Assembly: GCA_009929485.1 (NCBI GenBank)
Contig: SAAJ01000013.1
Location: 1-64,000, forward strand
Reading direction: 5' to 3'
Origin: Negativicutes bacterium
GTDB taxonomy: Bacteria; Bacillota; Negativicutes; Anaeromusales; Anaeromusaceae
Length of the DNA stretch: 64,000 nt
This document shows positions 25,860 through 34,115 of this stretch, piece by piece. The translations under genes and the position numbers were made by a program. The notes below the pieces were generated by a model. That model saw nothing but the letters and a program-made list of their open reading frames with translations. It had not been told where the DNA came from and made no database searches. Numbering within the stretch: position 1 is the stretch's first letter; each line of letters begins with the position of its first letter.

Positions 25860-26481
25860 CAGGAGGACTAAAAGAAAGCATCAGATGTTCGATGTCGGCT
25901 TTTAAAATGGATACGGCCATTTTGATTTCGCCTTTTTCCAGATAATCGACCAAGGCCAAGTGCAGATCCATCGAAGCGGAATGCTGCTTTTGCACAAAGA
26001 AGATCGTTTGAATGTTTAAAGCGTCTTCTAACAGTTTATAAGCGTAATGGTTGCCGTAGATGGAAAAAAGTTTTAAGTGGAATTCACAGTTGTAGCGCCA
26101 ATGCGACATGAAATCGCCGCTGGGGCAATTGCTGTAGTTGATGCAGATGCTGCGCAGTTCTTGGATCCACGCGGCGTCTATATAGCTGCGGTACATTTCC
26201 AGGAAAGAACATTCTAAAGCCGAACGGAAGCGAATGACTTCCAGCAGTTGTTCGGCGCTTGGCTGTAGAATTTTATAGCCTTGCCGCGGCATACTGGACA
26301 ATAGACGCGTGCCTGTTAGTTGCGTCAAGGCTTCACGGATGGGGGCGCGGCTGACATTGTATTTTTCCATGAGGAATTTTTCGGTCAGGATGGTATCGGC
26401 GGGATAGTTTCCATTGATGATATCAGAAAAAAGAGCATTGTATACTTGCTGCTTTAGTGAGTCGTTAGGATGTTTTGTCAT
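25852..26481 (-). CDS. GntR-family (FCD-type) transcriptional regulator
   Basis: A 209-residue regulator. Residues 5-75 are the winged HTH (LKQQVYNALFSDIINGNYPA, EKYNVSRAPIREALTQLTGT, RQGYKI). Residues 85-205 are a helical FCD ligand-binding domain, usually specific for a small organic acid. ATG at 26481 after AAGGAG. It is divergent from the ATC-hydrolase/cysteine-desulfidase/MFS operon, and the 350-bp gap holds three similar palindromic sites, so it probably controls that operon and itself. Confidence 0.88.
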   Translation of the reverse strand: MTKHPNDSLKQQVYNALFSDIINGNYPADTILTEKFLMEKYNVSRAPIREALTQLTGTRLLSSMPRQGYKILQPSAEQLLEVIRFRSALECSFLEMYRSYIDAAWIQELRSICINYSNCPSGDFMSHWRYNCEFHLKLFSIYGNHYAYKLLEDALNIQTIFFVQKQHSASMDLHLALVDYLEKGEIKMAVSILKADIEHLMLSFSPPAS

Positions 26482-26563
26482 TGCTTATCTCCTTAATGTG
26501 CTACTTTTATTATAGAGTCAAAGAAAAGGCAAGTCAATGAATGCAAGAAGAAAACGTCGAAAA

Positions 26564-26792
26564 CTAGTCATATCACGAAAAAGCGAAGAATATATAAAAA
26601 GTGAACATAAAACAAGCTAAAAATGAGAAATTAAAAGATGTTTTGCCATGGATCGAGAAAAGACAGAAAATACATTGCTTAAGAAAATGAGTTGTGATAT
26701 GATTACGAAAAGCAAAGAGCTGCAGAACTTTGCTTGCTATAAGAGAAGGCTCTATGGAATAAGGGGACTTGTTGTTCTTGTGATCATATCAA
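26564..26792. promoter_or_regulatory. candidate GntR operators, pattern GTGAT-N3-ATCAC
   Basis: Three related 13-mers lie in the divergent gap: CTAGTCATATCAC (26564-26576), GTGATATGATTAC (26694-26706) and GTGATCATATCAA (26780-26792). Each keeps one perfect half-site and a variable second half. The last is 40 bp before the first gene of the operon. The rest of this 350-bp gap is AT-rich and shows no supported gene. Confidence 0.5.
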
Positions 26793-26832
26793 ATGACGAT
26801 TTGGAGTTTGCGATTTTGAAAGGAGAATAACA

Positions 26833-27336
26833 ATGATTGATAACAAAATTAGCATTAAAGGCGATGCTGTAGTAGATATTCAAAGAGGGGCTATCGGTCA
26901 TCGGGCTACTTGGACCGGCCTAACCTACACGCATGCTTGCAAAGCTGGCAAAGCGCAGGAAATGGAAGAAATCATTCGCGCGGCTATCGCGGAAACGGGT
27001 TTGATCCAAGGCGCAGAAATTAAAGCGCAGTGTCCGGATCCGGAGAATGTGACTTCTTTTGCGGATACGTTTTTCTCCCCGAATGTAGTTAAGACCTTTG
27101 AAGTAGAGTTCAAAAGCAAAAGCGCAGACCGGATTGATCTGGAGTTTCATCACTGCCCTCTTTTGAAAGCCTGGCAGGATTTGGGATTTGACGATGAAAC
27201 CTGTGAGAAGCTTTGTGATATGGCGATGGACGGCGATCGGGGCATTGCCAAAGCCATGGGTTATGAATTCCACCTGGGCGATACCATTGCCAACGGTTGT
27301 CCTACCTGCCAAATTTCTTTCTTTAAGAAAGCATAG
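26833..27336 (+). CDS. L-2-amino-thiazoline-4-carboxylate hydrolase family protein
   Basis: The family is named for a Pseudomonas enzyme that opens the ATC ring to N-carbamoyl-cysteine; many members have unknown substrates. In this 167-residue protein the conserved end is clear: LEFHHCPLLKAWQDLGFDDE, CEKLCDMAMDGDRGIAKAMG, then HLGDTIANGCPTCQISFFKK. It includes HHCP and a CPTC pair that could hold a metal. AGGAG sits 7 nt before the ATG. The next gene encodes an L-cysteine-desulfidase-like enzyme, which supports a sulfur amino acid route. The real substrate is unproven. Confidence 0.75.
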   Translation: MIDNKISIKGDAVVDIQRGAIGHRATWTGLTYTHACKAGKAQEMEEIIRAAIAETGLIQGAEIKAQCPDPENVTSFADTFFSPNVVKTFEVEFKSKSADRIDLEFHHCPLLKAWQDLGFDDETCEKLCDMAMDGDRGIAKAMGYEFHLGDTIANGCPTCQISFFKKA

Positions 27337-27371
27337 AATTGTTTTAACGGGCGGGAGAGGAGCAGGCAAGT

Positions 27372-28637
27372 ATGGATGCAAAGCAATATGAAAATTATTT
27401 GACCATCTTAAAAGGGGAATTGATTCCGGCCATGGGCTGTACCGAGCCGATCGCCATCGCCTTTGCGGCGGCAAAAGCCAGAGAAGCCTTAGGACAAATG
27501 CCGGAAGAAATGCTGGCTCGCTGCAGCGGCAATATCATTAAAAATGTGAAGGGCGTTATCGTACCCAATTCGGGCGGGCAAAAAGGCGTAGCCGCCGCCG
27601 CGGTGCTGGGGGCTGTCGCCGGTCAGGCCGAGCGGGAATTAGAGGTCATCAGCCAGGTGACGCCGGAGCAAATAGAAATGGCGCGTCAATTGACGGCGCA
27701 GGGCATTTGTCGCTGCGAATTGGAAGAAGGCGAGGAAAATCTCTTCATTCGCATAGAAGTGAAAGCCGGTTTTCAAGCTGCTGCGGTAGAGGTGCGGACA
27801 AGGCATAATCACATCTATCGTATTGAAAAAAACGGCGAGCTTCTTTTCTCGCAGCCGGAACTGGCGACGTCAACCTTTGGCGATAAAAGTCAGCTTACAA
27901 TTCAGGACATTCTCTGTTTTGCCGATGAGGTACGCCTAGAGGACGTGCGGGATATTATTGCCCGGCAGATTGCCTGCAACTCCGCCATCTCTGAAGAAGG
28001 CCTGAAAAACCCCTGGGGAGCACAAGTGGGACGCACCTTCTTGGAAGCCGGCTGCGACGATGTGCGGACTAAGGCTCGCGCGGCGGCGGCGGCAGGTTCC
28101 GATGCGCGTATGAACGGCTGCGCCATGCCGGTAGTCATCAATTCCGGCAGCGGCAATCAGGGCATTACTTGTACTATGCCGGTAGTGGTGTACGCCCAGG
28201 AGTTGGGAGTTGACGAGGACCGGCTGTATCGGGCGTTGGTCTTGGCGAATCTTCTCTCGCTGCACCAAAAGCGTTATATCGGCAATCTCTCGGCGTACTG
28301 CGGCGCCGTTTCGGCGGGCGCGGCCGCAGCCTGCGGCATTGCGTATCTGCAAGGCGGCGATTATGATGTAATCGGCAGAACCCTGATTAACTCGTTGGGG
28401 AACGTAGGCGGCATTGTCTGCGACGGCGCTAAGGCGTCCTGCGCGGCGAAGATATCCAGCGCCGTAGATGCGGGGATTATGGGGTATGAGCTGGCTAAAC
28501 GGGAGCGGTTTTTTCCCTTTGGCGAAGGCTTGGTAGAGAAGGATTATGAGCAGACTTTGCGAAATATTGGACGTATGGGCTGCTGTGGCATGAAAACTAC
28601 CGATGTGGAAATACTCAATATTATGATTGGCAATTGA
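27372..28637 (+). CDS. L-cysteine desulfidase / serine dehydratase alpha-like enzyme (UPF0597, CyuA/CdsB type)
   Basis: Family enzymes use a [4Fe-4S] cluster to split L-cysteine (or L-serine) into pyruvate, ammonia and sulfide (or water). The 421-residue protein has the MGCTEPIAIAFAAA motif with C23, the glycine-rich NSGGQKGVAAAAV, the SGSGNQGITCTMP loop and later Cys-containing segments SAYCGAVSAGAAAACG and GIVCDGAKASCA that supply cluster ligands. GGAG precedes the ATG. It lies 35 bp after the ATC-hydrolase-like gene and 39 bp before a carrier, forming one operon. Whether cysteine, serine or a derivative is the true substrate is open. Confidence 0.88.
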   Translation: MDAKQYENYLTILKGELIPAMGCTEPIAIAFAAAKAREALGQMPEEMLARCSGNIIKNVKGVIVPNSGGQKGVAAAAVLGAVAGQAERELEVISQVTPEQIEMARQLTAQGICRCELEEGEENLFIRIEVKAGFQAAAVEVRTRHNHIYRIEKNGELLFSQPELATSTFGDKSQLTIQDILCFADEVRLEDVRDIIARQIACNSAISEEGLKNPWGAQVGRTFLEAGCDDVRTKARAAAAAGSDARMNGCAMPVVINSGSGNQGITCTMPVVVYAQELGVDEDRLYRALVLANLLSLHQKRYIGNLSAYCGAVSAGAAAACGIAYLQGGDYDVIGRTLINSLGNVGGIVCDGAKASCAAKISSAVDAGIMGYELAKRERFFPFGEGLVEKDYEQTLRNIGRMGCCGMKTTDVEILNIMIGN

Positions 28638-28676
28638 GTAGTAAAGGAATAATCGATATCTGCGGGAGGAACGCAT

Positions 28677-29912
28677 ATGAAAAAGCGCTGGCTTGTTTTA
28701 GGCGTCTCATGGATCGTGTTTTTCGTAGCTTTTTTGGATCGAGTCAATCTGTCGGTAGCCATGCCGTTGATCTCTAAGGAGTTTTCTTTATCTCCGGAGC
28801 AGGTAGGCTATTTGTTTAGCGCATTCTTTATTTCCTATACGGTCTTTCAGATTCCGGGCGGTTATTTAAGTGATAAAGTGGGACCGAAAAAGGTGCTTCT
28901 TGTGGCGCTCGTTTGGTGGTCTATTATGACGATGGCTACCGGTGTGGCGCGGACCTTTTCGCAATTCTTCATCGTTCGCGTGCTCTTTGGCATTGGCGAA
29001 GGCTTGCAGCCTCCCTGCGCCTTTAAGCTCAACAGCAACTGGTTTCCGAATCAGGAACGGGCTACGGCGAACGCGATCTTTACTTCGGCCTGTTCCTTCG
29101 GACCGGCGATTGCGCCGTCCATTGCGGTGGCAATTATTGGCCTCTGGGGCTGGCATGCGTTGTTCTATATTTTCGGCGCCTTGGGTTTTGTAATTATGCC
29201 GTTACTGTACTTCTTTGTGAAAAACTCTCCCGAAGAGGACCCGGACATTTCCAAGGAAGAGCTGGAATATATTAAGAGCGGCCAGACGGAAATTGTTACT
29301 CAGACGACAGATTCAGAAGAAGTGGGCTTGATGAGCGTGCTCAAAAACCGCAACATTGTGCTTTTGGCGCTTACGTACTTCGGCTTTATGTGCGCCTTCT
29401 TCGGTCTTCTTTCTTGGCTGCCCAGTTATCTCGTAAAAGCCAGAGGCTTTGAACTGGTGAAAATGGGCATTTTTTCGGGGTTGCCCTTCTTAGCGCTGGG
29501 CATTGCCCAACCCTTCGGCGGCTGGCTGTCGGATAAGGTGTTCAAAGGGAAGCGCAAAATACAGGCCATGGTAGTAAATCTGGCCGCAGGCCCGGTTTTA
29601 TACGGTGTCGTAGTGGCGCCGACGGAAACGGTGGCGATGGCGCTCCTGGTATGCACTGGCTTCTTGGTGGGCATGGCCTTTGGTCCTTTGTGGGCGATGC
29701 CGATGGAATCGGTAAAACGCAGCTATGTGGGCATGGCTACAGGTGTGATGAACGCCGGCGGCAGCATCGGCGGCATTTTATCCCCCATTATCATTGGTTA
29801 CTTGGTAGGTATGTCCGGTTATAATGCCGCTTTCGTCTTCATGGGCGGAGCGCTGGTGTTTACGGCGTTGGTAGTATCGCTGGTTAAATTGCCACCAAGA
29901 GCGGAAGCATAA
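28677..29912 (+). CDS. MFS transporter, anion:cation symporter type
   Basis: A 411-residue carrier with 12 membrane segments. It starts with the ACS-family signature (WIVFFVAFLDRVNLSVAMPL, shown in part), followed by SKEFSLSPEQVGYLFSAFF and the GYLSDKVGPKK loop. Relatives import organic anions such as hexuronates, phthalate or pantothenate with protons. It follows the desulfidase gene with GGGAGGA at its start, so its cargo is probably the substrate of the two upstream enzymes. A strong hairpin closes the operon. Confidence 0.85.
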   Translation: MKKRWLVLGVSWIVFFVAFLDRVNLSVAMPLISKEFSLSPEQVGYLFSAFFISYTVFQIPGGYLSDKVGPKKVLLVALVWWSIMTMATGVARTFSQFFIVRVLFGIGEGLQPPCAFKLNSNWFPNQERATANAIFTSACSFGPAIAPSIAVAIIGLWGWHALFYIFGALGFVIMPLLYFFVKNSPEEDPDISKEELEYIKSGQTEIVTQTTDSEEVGLMSVLKNRNIVLLALTYFGFMCAFFGLLSWLPSYLVKARGFELVKMGIFSGLPFLALGIAQPFGGWLSDKVFKGKRKIQAMVVNLAAGPVLYGVVVAPTETVAMALLVCTGFLVGMAFGPLWAMPMESVKRSYVGMATGVMNAGGSIGGILSPIIIGYLVGMSGYNAAFVFMGGALVFTALVVSLVKLPPRAEA

Positions 29913-29916
29913 GCGA

Positions 29917-29978
29917 CGAAATAAAAAAACATGACCTTACCCTTCAAAACAGAAGGTTGAGGTCATGTTTTTATTTCG
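29917..29978. terminator. bidirectional terminator of the cysteine-type operon
   Basis: CGAAATAAAAAAACATGACC pairs with GGTCATGTTTTTATTTCG, with an inner CTTC/GAAG hairpin. Confidence 0.85.
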
Positions 29979-30067
29979 TTGCTGGCAAGCGAGGGGAAGA
30001 TGACGTACAATTAAAATTGTAAAAAAGAGGCAAAAGTTGCTTGTTGATCGTAAAGGGGGAGTCTAAT

Positions 30068-30754
30068 TTGCATTGCAAGTATCGGTTGCTTGCTTGGCTG
30101 TTGTTGTGCGCTCTATTTTTTCTGTTTGGTTCAGTTGGTAATCATAGCGCCGAGGCGGCGAAGAAAGTAGAAGCGCCGCCAGAGGATGTAGCGCCTATGG
30201 ATGTGCGTCAACTACTCATCGTACAATCAGACAGTAAAAACAAGCAGGTAGGTACATTGACGGCTTGGCAGAAAAAAGATGAAAAATGGCTTGTGAAATA
30301 CAAAGACATTCCAGTCAACCTAGGTAGAAGCGGAGTGGTTTCAGCCGCGCAAAAACAAGAAGGAGACGGCGCTACGCCAGCGGGCTTGTATAAGTTGCGC
30401 CGAGCTTTTGGCTATGAGTCGTTCTCTATAAGCATGCCCTACATACAAGTGACAAAGCAACATTATTGGATCGACGATGTGGATTCGCCGTTTTATAACC
30501 AACTGGTTGTAGGAAAAACAGCGGCCAAGTCGTACGAGCTGATGCGGCGCAAGGATGAGCTATATAAACTAGGTTTGGTTATTGAGTACAATACCGAGCC
30601 GGTTGTGGCGGGCAAAGGCAGCGCCATTTTTATGCATATTCGTAAAGGTCCGGGTGTTCCCACCAGCGGTTGTGTGGCGATGGCGGAAAAGGATATAAAG
30701 AAGATCCTCAAATGGCTAAAACCGGAACAAAATCCGGCGGTTTGTATCGAATGA
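30068..30754 (+). CDS. L,D-transpeptidase family protein (YkuD)
   Basis: Cross-links or modifies peptidoglycan stems, or attaches proteins to them, outside the membrane. The 228-residue protein has an N-terminal signal segment (hydrophobic about 7-25, SAEAA before KK). The YkuD domain (about 45-225) contains GDGATPAGLYKL, AIFMHIRKG and the active-site GVPTSGCVAMAE, with catalytic Cys in SGC and His in MHI. TTG at 30068 is preferred because AAAGGGGGA lies seven bases upstream; the frame also runs back to 30041. Confidence 0.87.
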   Translation: MHCKYRLLAWLLLCALFFLFGSVGNHSAEAAKKVEAPPEDVAPMDVRQLLIVQSDSKNKQVGTLTAWQKKDEKWLVKYKDIPVNLGRSGVVSAAQKQEGDGATPAGLYKLRRAFGYESFSISMPYIQVTKQHYWIDDVDSPFYNQLVVGKTAAKSYELMRRKDELYKLGLVIEYNTEPVVAGKGSAIFMHIRKGPGVPTSGCVAMAEKDIKKILKWLKPEQNPAVCIE

Positions 30755-30863
30755 ACTGTTTTAGAAGTAGGCAGGAGAAGTGCAGCAATAAATGGAAGCT
30801 TACTTCTAATTCAAGAGCTTGTGTTAAAGGTTCAGAGAAGGCTTTTTTAAGGGAAGAGGTGTA

Positions 30864-33428
30864 ATGGTGGAGCAGGAATGGGAATTGGCGCTTTTTCAGC
30901 CGCGAGATGCTGCTGGGGTTGTGGCCCTTTATCGGGAAGTGTACGGGGACTCCTATCCGGTGGCGGAGGTTTATGATCCGGCAGCGCTGCTAAAACAGGA
31001 GGAAGAGGGGGCTGCCTGGAGGGCGGTGGCTCGCAGCCATAACGGCGAGGTAATCGGCCACATTGCTTTTTACCGCTCCACGCCGCCGAATCCTAAGTTG
31101 TATGAATGCGGGCAGCTCATGGTGGCCCATGAATGGCGGCAAACTTCCGTGGGCTTTGCGCTGATGGAATATGCGCTGGCAGAAATTCCGCGCCAGCGTG
31201 GCTTAGAGCAGATTTGGGGCGAAGCGGTTTGCAATCATTTGTTCACGCAAATGATGATGACGAAACGGGGCTATCGCGAAACCGGCCTAGAGGTGGCGCT
31301 GATGCCGGGAGACGCTGCCAAGGGAGGTGAGCGAATCTCGACAGTGCTGATTTTTTCATCCCCCGGAGAAAGCGGGCAGACGGTGTATGTGCCGCAAGCG
31401 CATCAAGAAGCGTTCCCTTTGCTCTACGGCGATTTGGCGACAGGGTGTACGTTTATTCCTGCAACGGCCCCGCTGCCACAGGAAGAGGCGACAGCAGGCG
31501 CTATTGAGGTGTTTGGCGGTGCTGGTGTGGCGCGCTTGTCGATTACTAAAATCGGCGCGGACTTTGAGGCGAAGGCAGTCTTGTGGGAAAGCCAGGCTTC
31601 TGCAGCGGGGACTGTGATTTTGCAGGCATTTTTACGGTTGGGGGACGAAACAGTCGGGGCGGCGGTAGAAATATTGCGGCGGCGGGGCTATTTTCTGGGC
31701 GGCGTCTTGCCTGGCTGGTACGGCGGAGACGGCTTGCTCATGCAAAAAGTATCAATTGCCGTAGATGAAAAAGCCATTCATGTATACACCAAGAAGGCTA
31801 AGGCGATGAAGGCGCTGATCTTAAAAGACTGGGCGGAAGTGTGCCCGAAATCTTGGAGCGGGATGCTGCGCTTGGCGGCGACGAGGTGGCCGGAAAAGAC
31901 GGCGGCCGTGTATCCGCAGCAGGGCCGCTCCTATACGTATGCGCAAATGGAGGCAGAAGCGACTCAAGTGGCCAAAGGGCTTATGGCTTTAGGCATGGAG
32001 CGAGGCGAGCATGCCGCTATCTGGGCCTTTAATATTCCGGAATACCTTTCTGTACAGTTTGGCTGCTCTAGAGCGGGGGTGCCGCTGGTGCTGCTGAATA
32101 CGAATTACCGGGCGTATGAGCTGGAATATGTACTGCAGCATTCGGATGCGGCGGTGCTCTTTTTAGAGGCCCAAGGCAGCGGGAAAGAGGCCTGGCTGGA
32201 AGTGCTTCGTTCGGTGCGGGAGCGGCTGCCTAAGCTGCGCAAGGTAGTGTTTTTTAGCGCTGCTGAAGCAGCGGATATCCTTCTCTGGCAGGATTTTTTG
32301 GCTGGCGGAGCGCCGGTGCAGGAAGAAGCATATAGACAGCGGTGCAGCGAGGAACAGGCGCAGGATGTGTTTGTACTGCAATATACGTCGGGAACGACCG
32401 GCGTACCTAAAGGGGTGGTGCAATGCCAGCAGGCATACTTGTATAATGCCAGAGCTTACGGAGAACGTCAGGGACTGACGACCTCTTCGGTGTTGTGTTC
32501 GGCGCTGCCCTTCTTTCATGCCTATGGCAATGCGGTGATTTTGACGGCGCTGTACTATGGCGCCACCTTGGTGGGGGTAGAACGGTTTCAAGCGCCGGTG
32601 GTGCTGCAGGCAATTGCGGAGCAGGGCGTTACCAGCTTATCCGGCACGCCGACGATGTTTGTGGCGCTATTGGAGGAATGGGAACGCAATTCGTATGACA
32701 CGAGCTCGTTATGTACGGGCGATATGGCGGGAGCCAGCTGTCCGCCGGAACTGGTGCAGGCGGTGATTGAGAAGCTGGGAGCTACTGGTTTTAGCTGTCT
32801 ATATGGCTCTACGGAAGTGATCATCGCGTCTTTGGCCGGTCCCACAAGACCGCAAGAAGAGAGGCTACAGTGTGTCGGCACGGCGCTGCCGGGGATGGAA
32901 CTGCGCATTGTTAAAGCAGGGACGACGGAAGAGGTTCCTCTGGGTATTGAAGGTGAGCTGTGCGTACGGGGGCAGTCTTCAATGCTTCGGTATTATAAGA
33001 TGGAAGAAGAGACGCAAAAGGCTGTAGATGATGAGGGCTGGTGGCATAGCGGCGATATGGCCAAAATTGATGCGGCAGGATGCTGCCGTATCACGGGGCG
33101 CATTAAAGACTTGATTATCCGCGGCGGTGAAAATATAGGCCCTGCGGAAATCGAGACCTTTTTGATGACGCACCCCAAGGTGCTCGAGGCGCAGGTGGTT
33201 GGCGTCCCCAGCGAATATTACGGCGAAGATATTGTGGCCTTTGTGCGGTTGCAAAAAGGAGAAACCGCCAAGGTACTGGAACTAAAGCGGTATTGTTGGG
33301 AGCGGATTGCCTTAAACAAGGTACCCTTTATGTTTTTCTTCGTAGAGGAATTTCCTCTGACTGCCAGTGGCAAGGTGCAGAAATTCAAGCTGCGCGAGCT
33401 GGCGCTTGAAAATTTGACCAAGCAGTAA
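30864..33428 (+). CDS. GNAT acetyltransferase / acyl-adenylate ligase fusion
   Basis: An 854-residue protein. Residues 1-150 look like a GNAT acetyltransferase (NGEVIGHIAFYRS, CGQLMVAHEWRQTSVGFALM). Residues 175-300 look like a second, degenerate GNAT-like domain (GYFLGGVLPGWYGGDGLLMQ). Residues 330-850 are an AMP-forming ligase with YTSGTTGVPKG (507-517), the later STEVIIA, GWWHSGDM and GRIKDLIIRGGENIGPAEIE, and the C-terminal lysine region ASGKVQKFKL. It would activate a carboxylic acid as adenylate and load it on the carrier protein encoded next, with a built-in acyltransferase of unknown acceptor. ATG at 30864 after AAGAGG. Confidence 0.85.
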   Translation: MVEQEWELALFQPRDAAGVVALYREVYGDSYPVAEVYDPAALLKQEEEGAAWRAVARSHNGEVIGHIAFYRSTPPNPKLYECGQLMVAHEWRQTSVGFALMEYALAEIPRQRGLEQIWGEAVCNHLFTQMMMTKRGYRETGLEVALMPGDAAKGGERISTVLIFSSPGESGQTVYVPQAHQEAFPLLYGDLATGCTFIPATAPLPQEEATAGAIEVFGGAGVARLSITKIGADFEAKAVLWESQASAAGTVILQAFLRLGDETVGAAVEILRRRGYFLGGVLPGWYGGDGLLMQKVSIAVDEKAIHVYTKKAKAMKALILKDWAEVCPKSWSGMLRLAATRWPEKTAAVYPQQGRSYTYAQMEAEATQVAKGLMALGMERGEHAAIWAFNIPEYLSVQFGCSRAGVPLVLLNTNYRAYELEYVLQHSDAAVLFLEAQGSGKEAWLEVLRSVRERLPKLRKVVFFSAAEAADILLWQDFLAGGAPVQEEAYRQRCSEEQAQDVFVLQYTSGTTGVPKGVVQCQQAYLYNARAYGERQGLTTSSVLCSALPFFHAYGNAVILTALYYGATLVGVERFQAPVVLQAIAEQGVTSLSGTPTMFVALLEEWERNSYDTSSLCTGDMAGASCPPELVQAVIEKLGATGFSCLYGSTEVIIASLAGPTRPQEERLQCVGTALPGMELRIVKAGTTEEVPLGIEGELCVRGQSSMLRYYKMEEETQKAVDDEGWWHSGDMAKIDAAGCCRITGRIKDLIIRGGENIGPAEIETFLMTHPKVLEAQVVGVPSEYYGEDIVAFVRLQKGETAKVLELKRYCWERIALNKVPFMFFFVEEFPLTASGKVQKFKLRELALENLTKQ

Positions 33429-33449
33429 ATGAATAGAGGAGGAGCGAAT

Positions 33450-33698
33450 ATGGACGTAAACGAGATTGAAAAAGTGATTCGAGGTATTTTAGCGGAACGA
33501 GTACCCGGCTTGAAGGTCGAGGATATTGCGCCGCAAGCGGAACTGTCCTCGTTGGGGCTGGATTCTCTGGCTTTCAGCTGGGTTTTGGCCGATTTGGAAG
33601 AAGCTTTTGATATTGTGATGCAGGGTTCGGATATTTTGCACCTAAAAACCTTGGCGGCGGCGGTTGAATACGTAGCCAAGCGGTTGCAGGAAGCATAA
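33450..33698 (+). CDS. acyl carrier protein
   Basis: An 82-residue carrier protein. The phosphopantetheine site is the Ser of LSSLGLDSLAFSW (about residue 36), followed by ADLEEAFDI and the third-helix ILHLKTLAAAVEYV. The start is the ATG at 33450 after GAGGAGG. It lies 21 nt after the ligase fusion, so it should be the acceptor of the activated acyl group. It is not in a fatty-acid operon, and no ketosynthase or thioesterase is nearby. Confidence 0.9.
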   Translation: MDVNEIEKVIRGILAERVPGLKVEDIAPQAELSSLGLDSLAFSWVLADLEEAFDIVMQGSDILHLKTLAAAVEYVAKRLQEA

Positions 33699-33700
33699 CA

Positions 33701-33808
33701 ATAGGAATTGCGCCCTTTGCTATGTTGGCGCTAGGGTATTCTGCGGAAAATCATTTTGTAGATCGTTTTGAGGCTAATCGCATTTACTATGAAAGCTATA
33801 AGTCGTGA
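33701..33808 (+). pseudogene. C-terminal remnant of a nitroreductase
   Basis: Thirty-five codons and a stop read IGIAPFAMLALGYSAENHF then VDRFEANRIYYESYKS. This is the end of NAD(P)H-flavin nitroreductases (usually ..PFALIAIGYPAE..DRFD..RVHYE). No start or FMN-binding part is present; the remnant begins two bases after the carrier-protein stop codon. Confidence 0.7.
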
Positions 33809-33826
33809 TGGCTGACAGACAGTGAA

Positions 33827-33866
33827 GAACCTCAGGCCTGCCGTTTTATGCAGGGCTGGGGTTTTT
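33827..33866 (+). terminator. terminator after the carrier-protein operon
   Basis: AACCTCAGGCCTGC pairs with GCAGGGCTGGGGTT and is followed by TTTTTG. It probably once served the nitroreductase and now ends the ligase/carrier operon. Confidence 0.7.
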
Positions 33867-33882
33867 GATAAGCCAATGTTTT

Positions 33883-34085
33883 CGTCCTGCGGAGCGCCTT
33901 GCTCCAATAAAAGTCTCAAATACAATGACCGCCGCCGTCGCAGCTCTCCAGCGCGCCCTCCCTCTACTCCTGGTGAAAATAAATTTCTTCGTAACCCTCA
34001 GTTTCTGGTGGAGACCGGATGCTACGCCATCCATGGCGCATCCAGCGCTGTCGTCGCGACTCCCGAGACTCTTGTTCAAATCCCC
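33883..34085 (+). repeat. dispersed repeat R1 followed by R3
   Basis: 33883-33940 is R1 (CGTCCTGCGGAGCGCCTTG, CTCCAATAAAAGTCTCAAA, TACAATGACCGCCGCCG). 33990-34085 carries CGTAACCCTCAG and GTCGCGACTCCCGAGACTC then TTGTTCAAATC, the R3 end. In between are short inverted GATGCTACGCCATCC/GGCGCATCC segments. No gene is supported in this 400-bp gap. Confidence 0.7.
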
Positions 34086-34115
34086 GTACCTCTCTGTTTT
34101 CCTCTGCTCCGTGCT

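Noticed and set aside
26648-26830. 60-codon frame before the ATC-hydrolase-like gene
   Set aside because: It overlaps two candidate operators, has no ribosome site, and ends at the next gene's ribosome site.
33731-33925. Minus-strand peptides beginning YLRLLLEQ (also near 7424, 37182, 42549 and 63536)
   Set aside because: All are translations of the same R1 repeat, without ribosome sites or conserved continuation.
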